In this document: positions 34,850 through 44,378 of the stretch, piece after piece
How the letters are laid out: each line of letters begins with the position of its first letter
Position numbering within the stretch: position 1 is the stretch's first letter
Origin: Paenibacillus sp. UNC451MF
Lineage (GTDB): Bacteria; Bacillota; Bacilli; Paenibacillales; NBRC-103111
Reading direction: 5' to 3'
DNA: 64,000 nucleotides
Assembly: GCF_000686845.1 (NCBI RefSeq)
Contig: NZ_JMLS01000004.1
Location: 1 to 64,000, forward strand
Position numbers and translations under genes: made by a program
Notes under the pieces: model-generated
The model's input: the letters and a program-made list of their open reading frames with translations, nothing else
Database searches by the model: none
Told to the model about the DNA's origin: nothing

Positions 34850-35893
34850 TCATGAATGGCGGTTTTTGTAAAGCAAATATACGAAGAATGGTGCGCCGAT
34901 AACCGCCGTAAACACTCCTGCTGGTATATCAAGCGGTGTGAATAGCGTTCTTGCCGCCAAATCCGCTACAAGTAAAATCAAAGACCCAATTAATGCAGAC
35001 ACCGGTAAAACTCCACCGAATGCCGGTCCTACTAGCTTGCGTGCAATGTGCGGCGCCATTAAGCCGATAAAGCCAATCGCTCCGCCGATAGCTACTGCCG
35101 CTCCCGCCAGCGCAACGCTGAGCAGAATCAGTAGTGCCCGTTTAACTTGAACCGCGCTGCCGACACCGGATGCAATATCTTGCCCTAGCTCCTGAACGTT
35201 CACTTCTCTTGCCATCAGAAGAGCAAGCGGCAATAGTACGAGCACCCAGGGCAGCATGACCCATACATCTTTTTCCCAGGAAACACCATAAATGCTTCCT
35301 GTCATAAAGGTCATCGATTTATTTGCCAAAATAACAGGTCCGGATATCATAAGCATGTAAGAAATAGAACTGTATGCTGAGGACATCCCGATCCCAATCA
35401 TAACCATACGCAAGGGTGATACGCCTTTCTTCCATGCCAAGATATAAATAAGAAAGGTTGAAATGAAAGCTCCTATAATAGCACATAAAGGGAGCCATTG
35501 AATGCTCATGGTGCTTCCCAAAAAGAAAAAGAAGCAAACGGCACCAAGCGAAGCGCCTCCCGTGATTCCCACAATGTCTGGTGAAGCCAAGGGATTACGG
35601 ATCAGGCCTTGCAATATAGCACCTGAGACCGCCAATGAGCCGCCAACCAACACCGCGATAATCATTCGCGGCAAGCGAAGCGAGTTCACTATAAGTGTCT
35701 GCGTGTCGGAGCCTACTCCGAACAGCACCTTAATAACATCAATCGGCATTATTTTAACAGAACCAACACCGGTTCCAATAACGAAAACAATCGCATTAAC
35801 GATGACCAAACCTAAAATGACCCAAAGCATCCTCTTACTAATCAGAAAAGAGAAAGCTGTTTTTTTTCCTCGAACTGTCAAATACTTGCTCAT
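34850..35893 (-). CDS. FecCD-family siderophore transporter permease (second)
   Basis: A 347-residue membrane protein with about nine or ten segments. FecCD motifs include GGSLAVSGAILQGLIRNPLASPDIVGITGGA and GAIGFIGLMAPHIARKLVG, the latter contacting the ATPase. The ATG at 35893 (MSKYLTVRG) starts two bases after the stop of the other permease; the longer frame overlaps that gene. Confidence 0.92.
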   Translation of the reverse strand: MSKYLTVRGKKTAFSFLISKRMLWVILGLVIVNAIVFVIGTGVGSVKIMPIDVIKVLFGVGSDTQTLIVNSLRLPRMIIAVLVGGSLAVSGAILQGLIRNPLASPDIVGITGGASLGAVCFFFFLGSTMSIQWLPLCAIIGAFISTFLIYILAWKKGVSPLRMVMIGIGMSSAYSSISYMLMISGPVILANKSMTFMTGSIYGVSWEKDVWVMLPWVLVLLPLALLMAREVNVQELGQDIASGVGSAVQVKRALLILLSVALAGAAVAIGGAIGFIGLMAPHIARKLVGPAFGGVLPVSALIGSLILLVADLAARTLFTPLDIPAGVFTAVIGAPFFVYLLYKNRHS

Positions 35894-35894
35894 T

Positions 35895-36902
35895 CTACGA
35901 TCTTCCTCCTTTACGTGCAATATACACGAAGAAAGGAACGCCGAGCAAAGCAGTGACAACCCCTACAGGTACTTCCTTCGGCATCGCAATAAATCTGGAG
36001 CCCAAGTCGGCAGTTAGAATTAATATCGCACCCAAAACCGCGCAATATGGCACGATCCAACGATAATCGTTGCCTACCAGGTAACGGGCTATATGAGGGA
36101 TGATAATACCAACGAATACAACAGGACCTGCTACAGCTACTGAGCCCCCTGCCAAAATAACGATGATGACTGCAGCTGCTAATTTTATGTAAGCTGTTTT
36201 CTGACCAAGGCCCTTGGCAACATCGTCGCCCATGGCCAAAATATTAATATGGCGGGCTAAGATTAAAGCTCCTACAAGAGCGATAAGAATATATGGAGTG
36301 ACAGCGGACAGCATCCGCAGTTCTCTTCCTGCGACGGAACCGACCAGCCATATCAACACTTGGTCGAATGCTTTCCCATTAGTAAGCAGCACACCTTGTG
36401 TTAACGAGGAGAAAAATGCCGTTACTGCGGAACCTGCTAAAGTAACTTTTACGGGTGTCAATCCGTCTCTTCCTAACGACCCAAGCAAATATACGACACC
36501 TGCGCTCACAGCAGCTCCCAAAAAGGCAACCCAGGTTAACGTCATCATGGATGCCGACGGTCCAAAGCCAACTAGCAGCACGATGAAAAAAGCAGCTCCT
36601 GAATTAACTCCAAACAAACTTGGCGATGCAAGAGGATTTCTTGTTAGAGCCTGCATATAGGCCCCTGCAACGGCTAAGCTGGCACCGACAGCTATAGCAA
36701 TAAGCGCACGCGGCACTCTTGCCGTCTGAATAATAAGATGATCATTCGATCCGTTGAATGCCGAATAGGCTTCTATTACGGTTTTCCAGGAATAATTATT
36801 AACCCCAAACATGATACTGCATGCACATGCTACAGCACACAGAAGAATAAAAAAGATAAGTCCTGCCAATTTGGCCTTCGTGGTCTGAAATAAAGCTTTC
36901 AT
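35895..36902 (-). CDS. FecCD-family siderophore transporter permease (first)
   Basis: A 335-residue membrane protein with the same motifs as its partner (GASLAVAGAYMQALTRNPLASPSLFG; GPVVFVGIIIPHIARYLVG). The two form a heterodimeric pore for ferric siderophores. It is the first gene of the operon; two Fur-like boxes lie 60-105 bases upstream. No substrate-binding lipoprotein is encoded next to it, so one from elsewhere must be used. Confidence 0.92.
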   Translation of the reverse strand: MKALFQTTKAKLAGLIFFILLCAVACACSIMFGVNNYSWKTVIEAYSAFNGSNDHLIIQTARVPRALIAIAVGASLAVAGAYMQALTRNPLASPSLFGVNSGAAFFIVLLVGFGPSASMMTLTWVAFLGAAVSAGVVYLLGSLGRDGLTPVKVTLAGSAVTAFFSSLTQGVLLTNGKAFDQVLIWLVGSVAGRELRMLSAVTPYILIALVGALILARHINILAMGDDVAKGLGQKTAYIKLAAAVIIVILAGGSVAVAGPVVFVGIIIPHIARYLVGNDYRWIVPYCAVLGAILILTADLGSRFIAMPKEVPVGVVTALLGVPFFVYIARKGGRS

Positions 36903-36962
36903 TGTGATCCTCTTCTGTCTCTCTATTAATTTAATAAGGAAAATTAGCTCTTTTTTATTCTA

Positions 36963-37006
36963 TGAGAATCGTTATCAATTGTCAATGATTTTGAAAATCA
37001 TTATCA
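36963..37006. promoter_or_regulatory. Two Fur boxes upstream of the siderophore transporter operon
   Basis: TGAGAATCGTTATCA (36963-36977) and TGAAAATCATTATCA (36992-37006) match the 7-1-7 Fur consensus TGATAATNATTATCA with two and one differences. They lie before the first permease gene and imply repression when iron is plentiful. Confidence 0.85.
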
Positions 37007-37102
37007 CAAATTTATGCAAAAAGAAGCCCATTTGAGACCACTGATCCATAGCCTCTCCGGACTTCTCTTTGATTTTGGAATTACTCCCTACATATGGGTG
37101 TA

Positions 37103-38623
37103 TTACAACTTGTAAATATCCTTGTATTTATCAGTCAAGTAATCCACCAAATAATCGGGATTTAGCTCTTCACCTGTGACCTGCAGTATGATTTCATTCG
37201 GTGTGAGCTCCTTGCCGTATTTATAAATCTTGTCCGTCAGCCAATCCTTGATTGGGATGAGCTTGCCGTTTTCTATGAGCTGGTCAACATCTGGAAGCTC
37301 TTTACGGAGTGTTCTCATGATTTGAGCGCCATACATATTACCAAGCGCATAGGATGGGAAATACCCGAAGGAACCTCCTGCCCAATGGACATCCTGAAGC
37401 ACCCCTTCTCCATCGTTGGCCGGAGCAACACCAAGGTATTCTCTGTACTTCTCGTTCCATACCTCCGGCAGATCGGCAACACGAACGCTCTCGCTGAATA
37501 ATGCCTTCTCAATTTCATAGCGAATCATAATATGTAGGTTATAAGTCAGCTCATCCGCTTCGATGCGAATCAGGGACGGCTTCACTTCATTTGTTGCCCG
37601 GTAAAAATCCTCCACGGATACGGTATCGAATTGCCCTGCATAATTGCTTTGCAAATCTCCGTAGTAACGTCTCCAGAATGGACGACTGCGTCCAATCATG
37701 TTTTCCCAGAAACGCGATTGCGATTCATGAATCCCCATAGAAGTACCTGTACACAGAGGCGTACCGATGAGATCCTCGGAAATATTTTGCTCGTACAAAG
37801 CGTGACCGCCTTCATGAATCGTTCCGAATAGAGCACTGTTCACATCGTCAAGCAAGTATCTCGTAGTGATCCTGACATCTCCAGGGTTCAAACCTGTTGC
37901 GAAAGGATGCACCGTTTCATCCAAACGTCCGGCATCGAAGTCATAGCCCATTTGCTTCAAAATAAACAGGCTGAACTTTTTCTGCTTCTCTTTCTCAAAC
38001 ATTTGTCGAAGAAATCCGGTAGCAGGCTTGTTCGAGGACTGCTGTATCGCGGCGAGAAGCGGAACTACTTTTTCACGAAGGGCTCCGAAGACTTCATCCA
38101 GCTTAGCTACGGTCATCCCAGGTTCATACATATCTAATAAAGTATTGTACTTATGCCCCTCATAGCCCCACAGCTTGATAAACTCCAGGTTTGTCGCCAC
38201 AATCTTCTCCAGATAAGGTTGAAACATCTTGTAGTCGGATGCTTCTTTTGCCTCTTCCCACACCGATTCGGCCTGTGAAGTCAGCACGACGTATTCCTGA
38301 TGCATTTTTTGGGGGATTTTTTTGCTTCGGTCATATTCTTTCTTGCATTCATTTACAATGGTTCGATCCGTGCGATTCAGCTTGCTATACGTATCAGGTT
38401 CGTTGAAATACTCCAGCATTTCACCCATTTGTTCAGATACGGACAATGCGAAATACTCCCCGGACAGCATTCCAACAACCTCTGAACGTGTCCCTATCCC
38501 TTTCTTAGGCGCGCCCGTCCTCATATCCCAGTACAAGAGACCGATGGCTTCCTCGTAGCTTTTCATTTTTTTCAAATATTCCTTGAACTCTGTCAGCTTC
38601 TGTTCAAATCCTTGTGCGACCAT
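37103..38623 (-). CDS. Carboxypeptidase M32 (thermostable carboxypeptidase 1 type)
   Basis: A 506-residue metallocarboxypeptidase. The zinc motif is H-E-G-G-H in GTIHEGGHALYEQ, a further glutamate is in GIHESQSRFWENMIGRS, and IRIEADELTYNLHIMIRYEIE and the C-terminal GSFGYFPSYALGNMYG block are family signatures. It removes C-terminal residues from peptides in the cytoplasm. It has its own direction and is followed by the iron operon after a 200-base gap; no link in function is evident. Confidence 0.95.
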   Translation of the reverse strand: MVAQGFEQKLTEFKEYLKKMKSYEEAIGLLYWDMRTGAPKKGIGTRSEVVGMLSGEYFALSVSEQMGEMLEYFNEPDTYSKLNRTDRTIVNECKKEYDRSKKIPQKMHQEYVVLTSQAESVWEEAKEASDYKMFQPYLEKIVATNLEFIKLWGYEGHKYNTLLDMYEPGMTVAKLDEVFGALREKVVPLLAAIQQSSNKPATGFLRQMFEKEKQKKFSLFILKQMGYDFDAGRLDETVHPFATGLNPGDVRITTRYLLDDVNSALFGTIHEGGHALYEQNISEDLIGTPLCTGTSMGIHESQSRFWENMIGRSRPFWRRYYGDLQSNYAGQFDTVSVEDFYRATNEVKPSLIRIEADELTYNLHIMIRYEIEKALFSESVRVADLPEVWNEKYREYLGVAPANDGEGVLQDVHWAGGSFGYFPSYALGNMYGAQIMRTLRKELPDVDQLIENGKLIPIKDWLTDKIYKYGKELTPNEIILQVTGEELNPDYLVDYLTDKYKDIYKL

Positions 38624-38757
38624 TGGACAGTACCCCTTTCAAAGCGATTATCTAAATGATACTTCGTCTGGAAAAGAGAAGCAACTGGCGCGCGATCTAG
38701 AGGTTCAGTGCCTTCTATGGTAAACTAATGATATCGGAAAAGGAGAGGAAAACATTG

Positions 38758-39081
38758 CATATTACATTTACGGAGCAAGCCGTCGAGCAAATAAAAAAAC
38801 ACCATATAGACGGCCAGGAGAAGCTTAAGCTGGTTTATGATTCGGAAGGCTGTGGATGCGCTGTGAGCGGAGTTCCGACTTTGTGGATCGTCAATCAACC
38901 GGGGGATCGTGACTTGAACGCTGAGGGTACCCCCTATGACGTTTTATATGAGAAAAAACACGAGGTATACTTCGAAGATCGAATGAGTCTGGATTACCGC
39001 GATAACGGCGTATATATCCTTAAAAGCAGCGGTCAGATCTATAATGCCAACATGCGTTTGATCGATAAAAGAGTTCAATAA
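38758..39081 (+). CDS. HesB/IscA-like iron-sulfur biosynthesis family protein (YqkB-like)
   Basis: A 107-residue protein with the HesB-like fold (HITFTEQAVEQIKKHHI, LKLVYDSEGCGCAVSGVP). Only the central Cys-Gly-Cys pair is visible, without the C-terminal cysteines of true A-type carriers, as in the YqkB/YneR group. An iron-sulfur role is therefore uncertain. The TTG at 38758 is chosen since AAAGGAG precedes it by about 9 bases; the ATG at 38728 would put that site inside the gene. Confidence 0.78.
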   Translation, partial: HITFTEQAVEQIKKHHIDGQEKLKLVYDSEGCGCAVSGVPTLWIVNQPGDRDLNAEGTPYDVLYEKKHEVYFEDRMSLDYRDNGVYILKSSGQIYNANMRLIDKRVQ

Positions 39082-39100
39082 TCAATTGCAGGACAGAACA

Positions 39101-39149
39101 GCGCGACCAGCTCCTTCGATACTACCTTCTGAATCGAAGCTGGCCGTGC
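39101..39149. terminator. Possible bidirectional hairpin between converging genes
   Basis: GCGCGACCAGCT (39101-39112) pairs with AGCTGGCCGTGC (39138-39149) with one mismatch and one G-U pair. There is no strong T tract, so terminator function is only likely from its place between two converging genes. Confidence 0.45.
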
Positions 39150-39162
39150 TCTTCCCATGCAA

Positions 39163-39717
39163 TCAGTCAGCGGATACGACGTCCAGTTTCCCCGTTGCCG
39201 GATCAATAATCAGGCCGTGAACCGGAATATCAGGCACAAGTGGATGATGTTTAATAACATTCACACTGTTCTTGACACTTTCCGCCACATCATCAAATCC
39301 TCTTAGCCATCTTTCAATATGTAGACCTGAATACTCAAGAATTTTAATGGTGTCTTCTTTGATGCCTCGTTCTATAAATTTCTGCTTGGTGGATTCCGGG
39401 TTCAAGTGGCTCATCCCGCAATCGTAATGTCCAATAACAAACACTTCGTCAGCACCCAATTCGTAAATGGCGACGATCAAACTCCGCATAATCCCTCCAA
39501 ATGGAGTTGATACAACGCCGCCAGCAGCTTTGATGATCTTGACATCACCGTTTTTAATATTCATGCTTGCTGGCAGAAGCTCAATTAACCGGGTATCCAT
39601 ACAAGTTAAAATAACGAACTTTTTGTCCGGAAATTTGGACGTCAAGTAAGGCTCGTACTTCTTTTCCTCTACAAATACCTGATTATACGCAAGAATATCC
39701 TGAAGTAATTTACTCAT
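39163..39717 (-). CDS. Beta-class carbonic anhydrase
   Basis: A 184-residue enzyme with the zinc ligands of the beta class: Cys and Asp-Arg in CMDTRL and His-x2-Cys in GHYDCGM. It interconverts carbon dioxide and bicarbonate in the cytoplasm. The sequence resembles the small type II beta enzymes (Bacillus YtiB-like). It stands alone. Confidence 0.92.
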   Translation of the reverse strand: MSKLLQDILAYNQVFVEEKKYEPYLTSKFPDKKFVILTCMDTRLIELLPASMNIKNGDVKIIKAAGGVVSTPFGGIMRSLIVAIYELGADEVFVIGHYDCGMSHLNPESTKQKFIERGIKEDTIKILEYSGLHIERWLRGFDDVAESVKNSVNVIKHHPLVPDIPVHGLIIDPATGKLDVVSAD

Positions 39718-39849
39718 AGAACCTCCACACCTCTTTGGTTGTCCGAATTACAGTAACGGTCTATTTAGATTGTCCTGTGAGAAATACTTTATCGCTTTTT
39801 ATAGGTATTTTCAAGAAAAAATACTCTTGAAAGCTCTTTCGTTCAAGCA

Positions 39850-40455
39850 TTATTTCCGTTTTTCCTCTTCTTGCAGCCTATTTTCCAATAATAGGATTAA
39901 ACGCTGCTCCACATTATTGGATTTTTTTGTCGAGCTATCAGAAGTTAACTCCGAGTTGGGTTTCTCCATACGATTATCTTCCTGGTTACTCTCTTGGTCG
40001 TGTTCTTGACGGCGCATCTGAAACTCGCGAACCATGCGCTCTCTTTCCTCTCGGTCAAGCTTGTCCCTGTCTTTCTTTTCCTTCGTCGCCTGCATATGCT
40101 CATGGACGTTTTGCTGAAAATTGATTACAAACCTTCTTTGTTCTATGGTCAGGGCGCTCACAATGATCTGCTGATCTATCAAGGTGAGCTCTCCTTCTCT
40201 GCTGTTGCGTTTCACTGCAGGGAGCAGCTCTTCGGCTTGCTTTTTATTAATCGAAAGATGATCTTCTTTATCCATCTGGACCAGACTCTGAAATAAGATG
40301 ACCATTTCCCGTTCCATATCACTTTGTACTTCTTCCTGCTTCGTTATAGAGGCTGATTGCTGCGTCTGCTTGACCGGCTCCTTCATCACACATCCCGCCA
40401 ACAAGGCTGCTGCAATATATATCCAGGCCCCTATCTGAATGCAACGAGCGAACAT
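39850..40455 (-). CDS. Putative lipoprotein of unknown function, charged and helical
   Basis: A 201-residue protein with an N-terminal signal and lipobox (AAALLAGC). The rest is almost entirely charged and probably helical, with long Glu/Gln/Lys/Arg runs (MQATKEKKDRDKLDREERER) and a terminal coiled-coil-like stretch. No family is recognised. It lies downstream of the two-component system but is separated from it by 140 bases. Confidence 0.6.
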   Translation of the reverse strand: MFARCIQIGAWIYIAAALLAGCVMKEPVKQTQQSASITKQEEVQSDMEREMVILFQSLVQMDKEDHLSINKKQAEELLPAVKRNSREGELTLIDQQIIVSALTIEQRRFVINFQQNVHEHMQATKEKKDRDKLDREERERMVREFQMRRQEHDQESNQEDNRMEKPNSELTSDSSTKKSNNVEQRLILLLENRLQEEEKRK

Positions 40456-40599
40456 AAGCCACCCCCCATATCAAGGACTTGTACCATCCTTCTCGAACGA
40501 GGTCCGCGTGAAAGAAAAAATCCCGCCTCATTCTTATAGAGACAGGATACTTTCTAACTTTGATGAAATTATGAGTGATTTGTGAAAATTATGTAAAAA

Positions 40600-42039
40600 T
40601 CACCCTTTCTCTTCTATTAACGGAAAAGTCAGCTTAAAATCGGTGCCTACGCCTAACCTGCTAGTCACACTGATGGTCCCCTTCATCCCGCTGACTAAAT
40701 GCTTAACAATAGTAAGACCGAGCCCTGTCCCGCCAGATACTGAAGTTCGCGAATGTTCTACTTTGTAGAAACGATCCCATATACGCTGCAGCTCCTCTTG
40801 ATCCATTCCAATCCCAGTATCCCTAACCCAAATGACGGCCTGCTCGTCTTCCTCAACTAGCTCTACAATGATGATGCCGCCAGGTGGCGTAAATTGAATC
40901 GCATTATAAATCAAATTTTGCATAATTTGAATAAACCGATCGGTGTCCAATTCTACAATGACAGGCTCATCCTGGTCTGGCAGCAGCTCTTGCAGCACCA
41001 ACTGTTTATCCAGAATGGGGGATCTCATCAGCATAAGAACATGTCCGATCACTTCATTGAGCGATATTGGCCTTGTTTGGAACACGTCGCTCCCATTTTG
41101 AATACGCGCCAAATCCAGCAGATCATTCACAAGCCTCTGCAGCCGCTGTACCTCGTTATCGCATATTTTTAAATAATGATCATACTTTTCCTCTGGAATG
41201 ACCTTATCATTCATCGCAATAATGAAACCGCGCAAGGTCGTCAATGGCGATCTAAGCTCATGGGATACATTAGCCAGAAAGTCCTGTCGAGCGTCCTCCC
41301 ACTGAACCAGCTGATCGACCATGAAATTAAAGCTTTTGGCAAGCTCACCGACTTCATCTCCTGAAGTAACAGGTACCCGAGTAGAGAAATCGCCTCCTGC
41401 AACCTCAAGCGCTGCACGATTCATTTGCTGCAATGGTCCGGCTAACTTACGGGATAATATGAACAATATGATCGCAACGGCAATCAGGGAAAACACTAAC
41501 GGCACGATGATATTCCATCGGACGGCAGCCAATGCTTCACTAACTTCCAAGATCGGAACATTTAGAAAGACGACGATGGGTTGCCCATTCATCTGTGCTG
41601 GCGCGTAATAGGTCAGTATCCCTTCACGCGGCCTATGCTCGAACTTGTATTGACCAGCAACAAACCCGGTCTGTCCCTTCAAGCCTTCGATAAACAGGCT
41701 GTCCATCGCACTTGGAATGACAGAACCTTCCCGCTCTGAAGAGCCATTCAGCAAATTTCCCTTCGAATCAATCAGCCACACTTGTCCGTTAAAGCTTCTC
41801 GCGATAATCCTAATCCCGAATCTCAGCTCGCGTGTCGAGATGGTCCCGTCCGCAACGGAAGGCAGCATCTTGGTCACCTCGCTCATTCGGGAGGAAAGCA
41901 AATCTTTCTTATCCTTATATAACAGATCCGTAAAATAACTGTTCCAGAACAGCGCCAACCCGATAAAAAATAAAATACATGTCGCTAAAAACGACAAAAA
42001 GATCTTAATATAGAAGCTTCGGTACCACCGCTTAAACAT
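40600..42039 (-). CDS. Membrane sensor histidine kinase with HAMP domain
   Basis: A 479-residue kinase with two membrane segments (about 12-35 and 165-190) around an extracellular sensor. HAMP follows (LAGPLQQMNRAALEVAGGDF), then the H-box SHELRSPLTTLRGF and the ATPase N, G1 and G2 boxes (NLIYNAIQFTPPGG, RDTGIGM, GGTGLGLTIV). The stimulus is unknown. The ATG at 42039 is chosen for its GAGGT site and overlaps the regulator gene by 8 bases. Confidence 0.93.
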   Translation of the reverse strand: MFKRWYRSFYIKIFLSFLATCILFFIGLALFWNSYFTDLLYKDKKDLLSSRMSEVTKMLPSVADGTISTRELRFGIRIIARSFNGQVWLIDSKGNLLNGSSEREGSVIPSAMDSLFIEGLKGQTGFVAGQYKFEHRPREGILTYYAPAQMNGQPIVVFLNVPILEVSEALAAVRWNIIVPLVFSLIAVAIILFILSRKLAGPLQQMNRAALEVAGGDFSTRVPVTSGDEVGELAKSFNFMVDQLVQWEDARQDFLANVSHELRSPLTTLRGFIIAMNDKVIPEEKYDHYLKICDNEVQRLQRLVNDLLDLARIQNGSDVFQTRPISLNEVIGHVLMLMRSPILDKQLVLQELLPDQDEPVIVELDTDRFIQIMQNLIYNAIQFTPPGGIIIVELVEEDEQAVIWVRDTGIGMDQEELQRIWDRFYKVEHSRTSVSGGTGLGLTIVKHLVSGMKGTISVTSRLGVGTDFKLTFPLIEEKG

Positions 42040-42772
42040 GACGGGATACCTCAAAGGAGTATCCTATTCCCCATAAGGTTTGAATGGCCCATTCCGGGTT
42101 AGTGCCCAGCTTTTTGCGCAAATTTTTGACATGGGCATCTACCGTGCGCGTGCCGCCGCTGAAATCAAAGTTCCATACATAGCCGAGCAAATCTTCTCGG
42201 GAATAAACTCTGCCTGGATTCGATGCTAGAAAATGCAGGAGCTCGATTTCTTTAGGAGTCAGATCTACCCGTTCTCCTTCAATAGTTACTTTATATTGCT
42301 CGGGATCGACCATTAATGTTCCTATTCGCAGTATCGTTTTAATATTTTTGGTAGAAGAGACCGTGTTGGATGCAATCTGAGACTGTGTTCTCCTTAGTAC
42401 AGCTTTAATTCGGGCGATGAGCTCATTCGGGTCGAACGGTTTCACAATATAGTCGTCCACTCCCAAATTAAAGGCTCTCAGCTTATCAATCGATTCACCT
42501 TTGGCAGTTAGAAAAATAATGGGAGTCTGTGACACTGGACCCGGGTCGTTACGAATATCGCCGCACAGCTCAAAGCCAGATCTATCCGGCAGCATAACGT
42601 CAAGTAAAACAATGTCCGGAGCTTGCTCCCTGATCATCTGCATCACTTCATTGCCTCTATAGACGATAAATGGCTCATACCCAGCATGCTCCAGATAAAG
42701 ACGGATCACTTCAACAATATTCGGCTCGTCGTCTACTACGACCACTTTGCCGAGCTTCGTAAGATTGGTCAT
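42032..42772 (-). CDS. OmpR/PhoB-family response regulator
   Basis: A 246-residue regulator. The receiver domain has the acidic pair DDE near residue 16, the phospho-accepting aspartate in IVLLDVMLP, a threonine in FLTAKG and the K-P pair in YIVKPFDPNE. The C-terminal winged helix has LTPKEIELLHFLASNPGRVY and the GGTRTVDAHVKNLRKKLG recognition helix. It is the partner of the kinase overlapping its 3' end and overlaps the DUF309 gene upstream by 4 bases. Confidence 0.95.
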   Translation of the reverse strand: MTNLTKLGKVVVVDDEPNIVEVIRLYLEHAGYEPFIVYRGNEVMQMIREQAPDIVLLDVMLPDRSGFELCGDIRNDPGPVSQTPIIFLTAKGESIDKLRAFNLGVDDYIVKPFDPNELIARIKAVLRRTQSQIASNTVSSTKNIKTILRIGTLMVDPEQYKVTIEGERVDLTPKEIELLHFLASNPGRVYSREDLLGYVWNFDFSGGTRTVDAHVKNLRKKLGTNPEWAIQTLWGIGYSFEVSRHV

Positions 42773-43305
42773 GACGTTCTACCTCGCTGCTGCGCTTTGG
42801 TCATACGGCTCTGCTCCCGCTCCGCAATAACGTTACTTCGATCGCGCAGCCTATGCTTATGAATAACGAACGTATTGGAGAAATCGCTGGGACACTGCCA
42901 ATGCAAGCTGCTCTCCGTACACCGCTTCCTGCATTCGGCTACAAGCTGAGCATCCGTCAAAGGCAAATTCAAATCCTCATACTTGTTATTCGGATTCAAT
43001 AACTGTTGGAGGCGCTCCTGCAGCATAGCTTTGAGCAATTCCGGATCTAGGCCTAACGCTGACATACCGCCATCGGTTAAATTGGTGATAGCGCTACTCA
43101 TCATTTTTTGCGCCCCGTTCAGATTATTTCTCCGTTGATGATAAAGAGCGACCGCTATTTGAATAAGACCGACATAGCAGCTGGCAAGCGGGTCTCCCGG
43201 GTGCTCTTTCCAATATTCTTCCATAACCTCATGACATTCAAAATAATCGCGTTCTGCATGGAAATAAATTAAATAATCAATATAAGCTTGAGGATATGAT
43301 GACAT
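42769..43305 (-). CDS. DUF309 domain protein
   Basis: A 178-residue protein. Residues 8-80 form the helical DUF309 domain (FHAERDYFECHEVMEEYWKE, then GLIQIAVALYHQRRNNLNGA), known from Bacillus YpuF. The C-terminal 80 residues are basic and have no clear match. The function is unknown. Its stop overlaps the response regulator start by 4 bases, so the three genes form one unit, and DUF309 may be linked to the signalling pathway. Confidence 0.85.
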   Translation of the reverse strand: MSSYPQAYIDYLIYFHAERDYFECHEVMEEYWKEHPGDPLASCYVGLIQIAVALYHQRRNNLNGAQKMMSSAITNLTDGGMSALGLDPELLKAMLQERLQQLLNPNNKYEDLNLPLTDAQLVAECRKRCTESSLHWQCPSDFSNTFVIHKHRLRDRSNVIAEREQSRMTKAQQRGRTS

Positions 43306-43458
43306 AAAACAACCGCCTCTTGTGGGTGAGTAATAATTTTTCTACTTTTATAGAACTATTGTACCAAGAAGGGATAAAAACTGAAACCTTTGTCTAGATT
43401 ATTCGTAGTAACTTTTAGAAACATTATTTTTTACAAAATGACTTGGAGGGTCAAGACT

Positions 43459-43899
43459 ATGTGGAAACGATTAACGATCATCATGATGGCTTGCGCTGTC
43501 GCCTTCTCGTTCAGTGCTGTAGGCGTGGCGGATGCTGCAAAGTACAAGTCCCCAAAGAAAAGCTACAGCCCGAGCAATTCTTCTACACAAACGCCTAACA
43601 GCGGTGTGAACAAGAATGATCCAGCAGCTTCGAAGCAAACGACTAATGGAGCAACCAACCCAACAACCGCTACGAAACCAGGATTTTTCAGCGGCGGCGG
43701 CTTCATGAAAGGTATGCTGATCGGTGGATTGGCAGGCATGCTGTTTGGCGGATTGTTTGGTAACATGGGAATGCTCGGAAATATTCTTGGATTGCTGGTT
43801 AACATCATGGCTATCTTTGCGTTGATTGCCATTGTGGTCAAGCTGGTTCAATATTTCAGAAATAAGCGAAATTTAAACAACCAGCCTAAACAGTACTAA
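43459..43899 (+). CDS. Secreted/membrane protein with Gly-rich membrane segments (Tim44-associated-type)
   Basis: A 146-residue protein with a signal peptide (MACAVAFSFSAVGVADA), a Ser/Thr/Asn/Pro-rich linker and two hydrophobic parts rich in Gly and Met (GGGFMKGMLIGGLAGMLFGGLFG; ILGLLVNIMAIFALIAIVV). It ends in a short basic tail. The arrangement resembles small proteins annotated as preprotein translocase Tim44 N-terminal-like, but no activity is known. The ATG at 43459 is set by GGAGGG 8 bases upstream. Confidence 0.72.
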   Translation: MWKRLTIIMMACAVAFSFSAVGVADAAKYKSPKKSYSPSNSSTQTPNSGVNKNDPAASKQTTNGATNPTTATKPGFFSGGGFMKGMLIGGLAGMLFGGLFGNMGMLGNILGLLVNIMAIFALIAIVVKLVQYFRNKRNLNNQPKQY

Positions 43900-43928
43900 T
43901 CTGAAAGAAATGTCGAGGTCCTAGTATA

Positions 43929-44204
43929 ATGAGATTATCGGAACAGGATATTATCAATGCAATTTGCATTCATTTTAGCGAGCGTAAGCAAATCCAGCCT
44001 AACCAGGTTGAGGTAGAGTTAATGTTTGACGATGATTACGGCTTTTCGGCAGAAGTATTCGCTGAAGGCAGAAGTCAAATCATTATCGCCGCTAACATGC
44101 TTGAAGCTATCGAAAGATACTTATTAACTCAAATGAACGTCCGGGTTTTCCGCGATCAAATTCATCTCAAATTGGAAGATGAGATCGTTGCGGATATCGA
44201 CTAG
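43929..44204 (+). CDS. DUF2653 family protein (YxcD-like)
   Basis: A 91-residue soluble protein opening MRLSEQDIINAICIHFSERK and containing DDDYGFSAEVFAEG, as in YxcD of Bacillus (DUF2653). The role is unknown. It is 29 bases downstream of the membrane protein gene in the same direction and probably shares its transcript, which ends in the terminator at 44211-44253. Confidence 0.8.
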   Translation: MRLSEQDIINAICIHFSERKQIQPNQVEVELMFDDDYGFSAEVFAEGRSQIIIAANMLEAIERYLLTQMNVRVFRDQIHLKLEDEIVADID

Positions 44205-44210
44205 TAAGGT

Positions 44211-44253
44211 CCCCATGCAAACGGTACTTAACCGTTCACATGGGGATTTTTTG
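44211..44253 (+). terminator. Intrinsic terminator after the DUF2653 gene
   Basis: Nested pairing CCCCATG / CATGGGG with an inner ACGGT / ACCGT stem, followed by ATTTTTTG. It starts 6 bases after the stop codon. Confidence 0.85.
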
Positions 44254-44378
44254 TATGTCAATTTTGCAACAAAACGTCACTATTCTTCTACCAATCTATC
44301 TTTCTACTAATTACCAACGCAACTTCTTAGGTACGTTATGCGTTTAATAGGATAGATTTAGTAGAAAGAGGCTGATGC

